Shown here: positions 58,601 through 64,000 of the stretch, piece by piece | How the letters are laid out: every line of letters starts with the position of its first letter | How positions within the stretch are numbered: position 1 is the first letter of the stretch | Assembly: GCA_023238725.1 (NCBI GenBank) | Contig: CM041541.1 | Coordinates: 5,614,884-5,678,883, forward strand | DNA length: 64,000 bases | DNA from: Scortum barcoo | Taxonomy: Eukaryota > Chordata > Actinopteri > Centrarchiformes > Terapontidae | Direction of reading: 5' to 3' | Made by a program: the position numbers and the translations under genes | The notes under the pieces: model-generated | Database searches by the model: none | Seen by the model: the letters and a program-made list of their open reading frames with translations, nothing else | Told to the model about the DNA's origin: nothing

Positions 58601-61414
58601 TGCCTCATATTCATTCTGGCGCCGCCGCTCAGACCTGGAAGCTCTTCTGTAAAACAGCAGGCTCCTCTCATTGGATAGCGAGCAGCTTGGCTCATCAGGG
58701 TCAGGGGTTAAGCTCGTTGCTCCAAGGCACCTTTTCATCTGGGAAGACAGAGTATAAACATGCAAAGTTGAACAGCAGTTTTTTTTTTTTTTGCAGTCTT
58801 GTACAACATTGAGGCTGTACTGATGTCTACTGCAACAGTGCCTCAGTGTATTGAAACTTTAATAATCTAATGGTACAGTGCACATGTAAGGGCCAATAAA
58901 GTCTTAAAAGACTGGCAAAACTGCTGAATGGATTATTCATGCGTGCATACAACACCCTTGAGTTAACTTATTTTTGGCAGTTTTCAAAAAAGCTTCACTT
59001 CCCACAGAGATTTTTTGGCAACTCACCACTTGGCAGAACGCCTGACCCAGTCAGATTCCAGACATGTCCGATCGCTGGTCACAATCCAGCAAAATAATAC
59101 CAACCGAGTGTTAGACTATCTCACGGGGGTGCAAGGGCTCTCACACATGCACCGTGCTTAACCTCAAAATGTGTGTTGCAACCAAAACAGCTCAAAATGC
59201 GTGTGTGTTTTTGTCTGCAAGAGGCTATGCAGCTGTTGTATTCAGCAGCACTCCGAAAAAAGGAAATTGTGTTTGTGCGCGAGACAGAATGTGTGTCAAG
59301 TCACAGAAGTGAATCGCTGCAGTTAGACTACAGCGTCCTGTGGTGCGAGAGTGAAAGAGAGAAATGGTGCATGGAAAAAAAAATTCAGACTTGTATCAAT
59401 GGATCTAATCTAACAGGAAACCGACGGATCTTTGTTTGGTGTCCTCCTGTCATAGTCATCTTATGATAGATACGGCGACGTACAGTGCTCCTGGTCACTG
59501 ATCCTTCCATCCAAGTGTAGCTTATAAGCACATTTTTGTTCCCACCATGGAGTCTACCACGCTAGTACCTGTGAGGCGAGTCAGGCACAGCAGTGCTTTG
59601 AGCTAAATGCTAATGTCATAGTGCACAGATGGACAGGTGCCGTGGTTTACATATTAGCATAACTCTTGCAGACTAGCCATAAACACAAATTACAACTGAT
59701 GCACATTTGTTTTGCAGATATTTACTCATAAACCATATTTACATTTCACTTAAAAAATGCATTAGACTCCTAAACCATTGTTGGTATTGGAATGAAAAAA
59801 AAAAAATCAATTCAGCAAATGATGCAACCAGAGATATATACAGTGGCTTGCAAAAGTAGAAGTAAGTAGAAATAAAATAATACATGATTTTAAATTTTTT
59901 TTACAAATAACAAAACTGAAAAGTGCGGTGTGCAAAAGTATTCAGCCCCCCTGAGTCAATACTTTGTGGAGCCGCCTTTTTTTTTACTTTTGCACATCGC
60001 ACTTTTCAGTTTTTTATTTGTAAAAAAAAATTAAAATAATGTATAATTTTCTTTCTACTTCACAATTGTATGCCACTTTGTGTTGGTCTTTCACATAAAA
60101 TTCCAATAAAATATATTTATGTTTGTGGTCGTAACGTGACAAAAATGTGGAAAAGTTCAAGCGGTATGAATACTTTTGCAAGCCACTTGTATACTGGATA
60201 TATATGTTTTTTATTATAGCCCCAACTCAACTGACATCACTTGACGCAGCTCCCTCTGGGTGATCAACTGGCTTTATTCAGCTTTCTTCAAATATGCAGT
60301 AGTACTCTGATATTCAATATCAGTGGATTTCCCCTTTAAAACCACAAATGTCATGGTGGAGCTACAGGAAATCTCAGGGGATCACCAGTCAGTGGGATTC
60401 ATCCTCTTGGGACTGCGAGTGTCCGCAACCCACCCAGCAGTCCAAAGCGTTGGATTAGATAGAGACATGCTGCTTGTGTGGCTGAAAATTAGACATCATA
60501 TAATATTGTAGGCTGTGCATCATTTTAAACAGCACTGCACAGGTTTGAGTGTCTGTGCGTGTTGCTTAGAGGAGGTAGTGATGAAGACTCCAGCATCTCC
60601 AGTCAAATTGATCACCTGATGGGGGACAGAGTTAATTTGTAGGGAGGGTAAATCATGTGTAATATGTTGGGTTACGTGTTCATTACAGGAACTATTCAAT
60701 GACATGGAGCCTCATAATGAAAATCCTATTGTTTGTAGTAAGAATAAAGACAGGGGAACCACATACTGTCTTGTAAGGGTTAAACGTGCAGTCAGAGTGA
60801 TGCATGAAACTCGTGTTTCACTAACACCATCCCACTGCATATCACATGTAATTTGCCTTTTTTTTCTGTCTCACAGCAATGATATAAACAAACATGTTTA
60901 GTCAATCTTGTGCCGCTCCACATTTCTGATGCTCCATTTTTTGCTTCCTAGAAGCAACCAAAATGATGTTGCCAAGCAAAATTAGCCAAAATCCTACAGA
61001 CTGACTGGAAATGCTATTAATTGCCATGGTAACGCAGTAACTGCTCCAGGAAGCTCAGTGGCGCTTTTCTGATTTCAAAAGTAAACCTTTCCCCTCTGCC
61101 TTCATCGCAAAGGAAAAAGGACTCATTTTATTTGTCGTGGTGACACTGAAGGATGATACCTATTGTTTGAAATCTGATTACTGATCTGATTTAATTTCGG
61201 CCGTGCAGGTTAAGTCATATAACGGCAGGATGAAGCTCAGACAAATGATAAATAAAACAGAATGACTGCATGTATAAACCTCACGTGTCCCACCTACAAT
61301 ATGTGCAGCCACCATCACTCACTCTCCTTCCTTCTGGCTCTTGCAGTGAAACCAACAGTCATCGATGTGGGCATATATGTCAACAGCATCGGGCCTGTGT
61401 CATCCATCGACATG
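34626..61414 (+). CDS. gabrg3: gabrg3 (GABA-A receptor gamma3 subunit), 5' part: coding exons 1-3
   Basis: Coding exons are 34626-34681, 35041-35195 and 61347-61414; the remainder lies to the right. The product is the gamma subunit of synaptic-type GABA-A receptors. Its interface with an alpha subunit forms the benzodiazepine site. Visible parts are a signal peptide (MTIKFAAILLTLLLARGAR), an acidic mature N-terminus (LEYGDDDEHH), then DATLILNNLLKEYDKTLRPD and [36 protein letters not shown] and [19 protein letters not shown] match gamma3, where gamma2 has VILNNLLEGYDN and [20 protein letters not shown]. It is transcribed in the same direction as gabra5, as in the mammalian cluster. Intron 2 is 26.2 kb. 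Residues that define the gamma side of the drug site lie in later exons. Confidence 0.94.
34700..34730. repeat. TTTA tetranucleotide microsatellite
   Basis: Tandem TTTA units at the start of gabrg3 intron 1. Confidence 0.9.
35041..35195 (+). CDS. gabrg3: gabrg3 coding exon 2
   Basis: This 155-nt exon has acceptor tttcccccccag and donor GGAA|gtaaga. It encodes SDLLEYGDDDEHHRDTTVNQ, then MLVPRSHQEDATLILNNL and LKEYDKTLRPDIG, clearly gamma3-like. It ends in phase 1. Confidence 0.95.
35310..35330 (-). promoter_or_regulatory. RE1/NRSE site (candidate REST/NRSF binding) in gabrg3 intron 2
   Basis: The plus strand reads GGAGCTGTCC directly followed by GTGGTGCTGAA. This is the reverse complement of the canonical 21-bp RE1 with a single difference (A for C at the third base). 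It begins 115 bp after exon 2. REST represses neuronal genes in non-neuronal cells through this element, and an intronic NRSE is known in the related gamma2 gene. Sequence match is seen; binding is inferred. Confidence 0.85.
39595..39745 (+). repeat. Fragment of palindromic teleost repeat
   Basis: TTAGCTTAGCATAAAGATTGG, AAACAGCTAGCCTGAC and then TTTTATGGGGTTATG with CAATGACTCCCCGGAGG have counterparts in the longer copy at 50275-50720, part in the same and part in the opposite orientation, as expected for a repeat with inverted ends. Confidence 0.65.
40999..41020. repeat. TA microsatellite
   Basis: About eleven TA units within gabrg3 intron 2. Confidence 0.9.
45535..45760 (-). repeat. Degenerate interspersed repeat, copy 2 (shared with 1650-1850)
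   Basis: Reverse-complement counterpart of the 1650-1850 copy. It includes a local palindrome ATAACCCTG ... CAGGGTTAT (about 45625-45652) around TGATGTCATC. Confidence 0.5.
48178..48234. repeat. Inverted repeat, 16 of 17 bp paired
   Basis: Left arm GTTACATTTGTGATTGA and right arm TCAATCACAAATGCAAC pair with one mismatch across a 23-nt loop. No miRNA family is recognised. Confidence 0.8.
48248..48287. repeat. Short direct repeat
   Basis: GAACAAACTTTTTTGC occurs twice, at 48248-48263 and 48272-48287. Confidence 0.9.
48385..48433. repeat. Perfect 19-bp inverted repeat with 11-nt loop
   Basis: CATGAGAGAAGTCTCAAAT is followed by a loop containing the palindrome CCGTACGG and then the exact reverse complement. 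It lies 150 bp after another inverted repeat and a direct repeat. It may be a foldback element or a fold-back RNA hairpin. Confidence 0.9.
50275..50720 (+). repeat. Palindromic teleost interspersed repeat
   Basis: The order ACCTCTAAAG, TATCTTGTTAGTTTAATCTG, CAGTTTTATGGG, AGTAACTCCCCAGAGTC, GAGCCAGGCTAGCAGTTTC, AAGCTAAGCTAA, GAGTGGTATCAATCTTATC and CCAAAATGCCAAATTATTTC follows a high-copy repeat of percomorph fish as I recall it. The superfamily is not assigned. Confidence 0.7.
52559..52603. repeat. GT microsatellite (about 22 units)
   Basis: The longest dinucleotide run in the window, in gabrg3 intron 2. Confidence 0.97.
53961..54210. mobile_element. Probable teleost non-LTR retrotransposon 3' end fragment
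   Basis: GATTCAAGATTCAAG, TTTTTATTGTCATTTGCACA, CACTGTACAATGAAATTCTT and then AATA/ATAAATA-rich sequence resemble the common fish LINE tail with the 'ttattgtcat...tacaatgaaattctt' block. There is no reverse-transcriptase frame. Family and orientation are uncertain. Confidence 0.55.
56655..56720 (+). repeat. Small fragment of the fish repeat seen at 12187-12344
   Basis: CACCCAGGTTTCCTCCAGGTG and then ATAATCCAAAGACA resemble the central part (ggtttcctcc...cagtccaaagaca) of the same fish repeat family. Strongly decayed. Confidence 0.4.
57440..57835 (+). repeat. Teleost interspersed repeat, longest copy
   Basis: AGGTACAGCTAATGCTGA, GTATTTGGTTAACC, CAGATGATGGCAGCAGAGG, CAGTTCATCCAATCGTTGT, CCAAAGTCATTAACATCC, CACCATGAATGTCTG and GTCTGGACCAAAGTGGTGG appear in the order of a high-copy fish repeat. 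The same family is found at 31115-31380 (minus) and 60335-60425 (plus). Confidence 0.75.
59841..60189. mobile_element. Non-autonomous Tc1-like element (palindromic deletion derivative)
   Basis: The left end CAGTGGCTTGCAAAAGTA and the right end CTTTTGCAAGCCACTTG are Tc1-like terminal repeats with a TA on each side (59839-59840 and 60190-60191). The inner block GTATTCAGCCCCCCTGAGTC and the paired arms (AAAACTGAAAAGTGCG against CGCACTTTTCAGTTTT) show it consists of terminal sequence of a Tc1-like family folded into a hairpin. It is 349 bp with no transposase frame. Confidence 0.85.
60335..60425 (+). repeat. Fragment of the teleost repeat seen at 57440-57835
   Basis: AAACCACAAATGTCATGGTGG, TCAGGGGATCACCAGTCAG and GGGATTCATCCTCTTGGGAC are blocks of the same high-copy family. 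It lies just beyond the Tc1-like element. Confidence 0.6.
61347..61414 (+). CDS. gabrg3: gabrg3 coding exon 3
   Basis: This 68-nt exon has acceptor ggctcttgcag and donor GACATG|gtgagt. After A from exon 2 it encodes [20 protein letters not shown] and IDM. The junction codon is ATG (Met), where human gamma3 has Ile and gamma2 Val. The exon length equals that of gabra5 exon 4 and gabrb3 exon 3, the family pattern. Confidence 0.96.
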
Positions 61415-64000
61415 GTGAGTTAAAGCGTTCTCGCTCTCCCTCCCTCTCCCCGCAGTCACACACGCACACACATTTGTCCATTGTCTGACATAAGCATCAT
61501 CATACATGAATGCTGCCATTTCTCACGCTGCATTTGGAGGTCGGGTGGGCCACCACAGCTGTTTCTGCGCTGGGGACAGCCAGGAACGACAGGTGTGAAC
61601 GCTTTGCTCACGTCCCGCAGGTCAGCTCGGATTAAGCAAATGAGCGAAGAGTCACAGAAATTGTGCTATGAGTGCTCTCTGCTATCGAGTTAGACAGCAG
61701 TTTGTGTCTCTGCAGAGGGGAGAGGACCTCCTCTCAGGCACTGGCATAACAAAGTGTTATTTTCTTCAATTTTTTCTGCTTTTGAGCTTTATTTAGAAAC
61801 TGGATCTTTTGCAGCAGCAAAGAAATTCCCAAAGTATGACTAGAAGGAAAACTTGGAAAAAGACCAGGATACAGATTGATGCATATTTTATTATAGGAGG
61901 CTTTATCAGATGCTATAAAACATAAGAAATGCTGAAACTGAAAGCTAGACATGTGGTAATGAGAAAATAGCTGCTTTTCAGGCAGTCTAAGCAGCCTGTT
62001 GTTTGGCCTTGAATGAAGTGTGGTAGGCTAAATGGATGCAGCCTTTCATTATGTATAGGGCTAAGGGCCCGTTCAGTTGGTGTAAATACACACAAATATG
62101 ATATTCATTTTCCTGCTGAAAAGTTCTCTCCCAAACCATCTTAAATGTATTGCTTTGCAAATATTATATGAGCTAGACATGATAATGAAAGCGTTTTATC
62201 TCTGAACCTACCAGATCATCAGATGCTGAGATGTGACTGTTGCCTGGCAACGTTAAATATTTCCAGATATAAAAGCAATTTTGCCGTCAGCAATAGCCTG
62301 CAACTTATATTATTTAAGACTATATCTGCTCATTCAGAATTAAATTACAAAAGCTCAATTATAGCATGGATCAATGTGTGCATACTGTGCATTACAGTAT
62401 TTGCAATGCTGAGCAGGCATTTGATGTTATTATCGCTGTTGTTATTACTTTGACAGAAATGTATTAATTTTATCTGTGAAAATGATGCAAGTTAATATCC
62501 ACAGGCAAGTAATACAGTAGATAAAGGTGGTGGAATACATTTTAAATGAGTGCAACTATACAGTTGTCCCAAATTAACCCTGATAATTTTATGCGAGAGC
62601 ATTACTATGCAGCCATTTAGCAGAGGACATTTAGGATTCCTCTCAAAGTGCAGTTGGGTTAATTCAATTGAGATGTTGTTTTTTTTTTACTTTGGACTTT
62701 GAGGAGCCAACAGGAGATGCACAGTCACTTATATGAAAATAATATGAACTCACTCTAGACAGACAGTGAAACTCTGTTATCATTAATCCACTCACACCAG
62801 GAAGAGTGACAGAGGTTTTTCCCATTAAAGTGATTTTTTTTGGGTGGGGGGGGTTTCCTTATTTGAATCAAGGGTTGAAGGAAAGGGGGTATGCTGTACA
62901 GACTGTAAAGCCCATTGAGGCGAATTTGTGATATTTGATATTGAGCCATAAAAATGGGACTGACTTGATCTAACTTGACTTCAGTCCTGGTTGACTTTTC
63001 AGTTTAATACTAAAGGTCCTTGAGTTGTGGAAACGGCAAAAAAAAACAGCTACTCTTACTTTATCTGGAATAAAACAGAAGATGAACTTGTGTATCTGTT
63101 TGCAGTGCAGATAAACAATAAAAAAGTCGGTCAGTTGTTGGCCTCTTAAATCAAGCTACGAGTAACCACAATATAACTTCATGGTGCGCACGGTGCAAAC
63201 AGCAGTCACAAATATATTCGGTGTTCCTCTGACTTCTTTCCAATAAAGGCCATGTTTCACTAGTTTAACACTTTTACTTTAAAGCAGCAGCAGTAGAAAA
63301 TGTCCTGTCTGCATCCGCAGCAATTTAATACAGCTCTGACACAGTTTAAAGAGAGCGAACAGTGAGGCCGATATCAAAGAGACAAAATTATGCTGAATCA
63401 CATGCTAAATAATTTTTTGTAATTTTTTTGTGCATATAAAAGCAACTTGAATCGACATCAGAATGGCAGACCCTGCCACTAATGAAACTACTATATAGAG
63501 AAATAATTACTGAATGTAAGTTTCTTCTTATCTGATGGGAACTAATAGACTGAGGTTCTTGTATCCAGGCACTTTCTGTTGCCTGTACACCTACAGGCAA
63601 CAGAAAGATTACAAAACATTAGTAGTTGATCAAAAAAGGGGGCTTGAATCCACAGAAATATAAAGGATCATAACTGAAGATATGAGATTTCACATACATA
63701 CATACATTAGACAAGTCTAAGACAGGTTTATAATAGTAAAATGCAGACACAAAATATGTCCCTGAAGAAACTTAAAATAATCTTCACAAAGAAGATCTGT
63801 TGCAGGTTGTTTGTATTGGATTGCATTATATCGCACAGGTCTTGCTGTATGTTGTGCTTTACACAGTAAAAGGATAATGTATAGCAAACTGGTCATTAGG
63901 CCAAGTGGAGTCCCTGCAGGGTGATTCAGCAAGAAAATAAAAAACTCGTGCCATGATGACTTTCTTCCCGCAGCATCCTGCTTATTATATGGCTGCTTAC
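61415..64000 (+). other. Start of gabrg3 intron 3
   Basis: The expected 221-nt next exon (beginning EY-IDIFFAQTW in the family) was not found before the window ends, so the intron is at least 2.6 kb. It contains a 16-bp perfect inverted repeat at 63572-63607 and otherwise nothing recognisable. Confidence 0.7.
63572..63607. repeat. Perfect 16-bp inverted repeat with 4-nt loop
   Basis: CTTTCTGTTGCCTGTA, loop CACC, then its exact reverse complement. It would form a stable hairpin in DNA or RNA. No terminator role is expected in an intron of a vertebrate gene. Confidence 0.9.

Larger units (their letters stand above)
35196..61346 (+). other. gabrg3 intron 2 (26.2 kb)
   Basis: Large intron with an RE1 motif near its start, dinucleotide microsatellites (about 37861-37884 TA, 37975-37995 GT, 38955-38991 and 39093-39117 CA, 52559-52603 GT), repeats at about 39595-39745, 45535-45760, 50275-50720, 53961-54210, 57440-57835, 59841-60189 and 60335-60425, and inverted repeats near 48178-48433. 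The segment 48480-50000 is largely repeat-free. No nested coding gene or tRNA was recognised. Confidence 0.65.

Noticed and set aside
1..64000. CRISPR arrays, prokaryotic operons, integrated virus or plasmid origins
   Set aside because: No direct-repeat/spacer structure, no prokaryotic gene spacing, no viral gene recognised; composition and spliced genes are vertebrate throughout.

Overview
The window is vertebrate genomic DNA, almost certainly from a ray-finned teleost fish. It carries large GT-AG introns, many CA/GT and GA microsatellites, and several interspersed repeat families typical of teleosts, including a TAA-flanked Harbinger-type MITE, a Tc1-like deletion derivative and palindromic teleost repeats. 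There is no bacterial, viral or plasmid content. The coding sequence present belongs to one conserved neuronal gene cluster: GABA-A receptor beta3, alpha5 and gamma3, in the order and orientation of the mammalian GABRB3-GABRA5-GABRG3 cluster (human 15q11-q13). Layout: (1) Positions 205-690, minus strand, hold the first three coding exons of gabrb3; the rest of the gene lies to the left of the window. (2) Positions 691-4845 are the head-to-head spacer between gabrb3 and gabra5. It contains a 72-nt purine tract, GGT and GT microsatellites, a split REST/RE1-like site, a degenerate 31-bp minisatellite and a possible cryptic minus-strand exon. (3) Positions 4846-27434, plus strand, hold a complete gabra5 in ten coding exons (466 codons, all introns GT-AG, all exon phases consistent). 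(4) Positions 27435-34625 are the 3' flank of gabra5 and the upstream region of gabrg3, with an old teleost repeat and a GC-rich, CAG-bearing leader. (5) Positions 34626-61414, plus strand, hold gabrg3 coding exons 1-3, including a 26-kb intron 2; the remaining exons lie to the right. A 20/21 match to the RE1/NRSE consensus sits 115 bp into that intron. The three genes encode subunits that can co-assemble as pentameric GABA-gated chloride channels: beta supplies the principal face of the GABA site, alpha the complementary face, and the alpha/gamma interface forms the benzodiazepine site. The most striking observation is in gabra5. The alpha-subunit histidine of the benzodiazepine pocket (FFHNGKKS in alpha1, 2, 3 and 5) is leucine here, and the loop C threonine and glutamate (STGEY) are arginine and glutamine (SRGQY). 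The GABA-site and channel-pore segments look intact. The sequence therefore predicts a functional alpha5 with altered or absent classical benzodiazepine sensitivity. No novel multi-gene system was found; the most interesting material is this altered drug/modulator site and the candidate neuronal regulatory elements.
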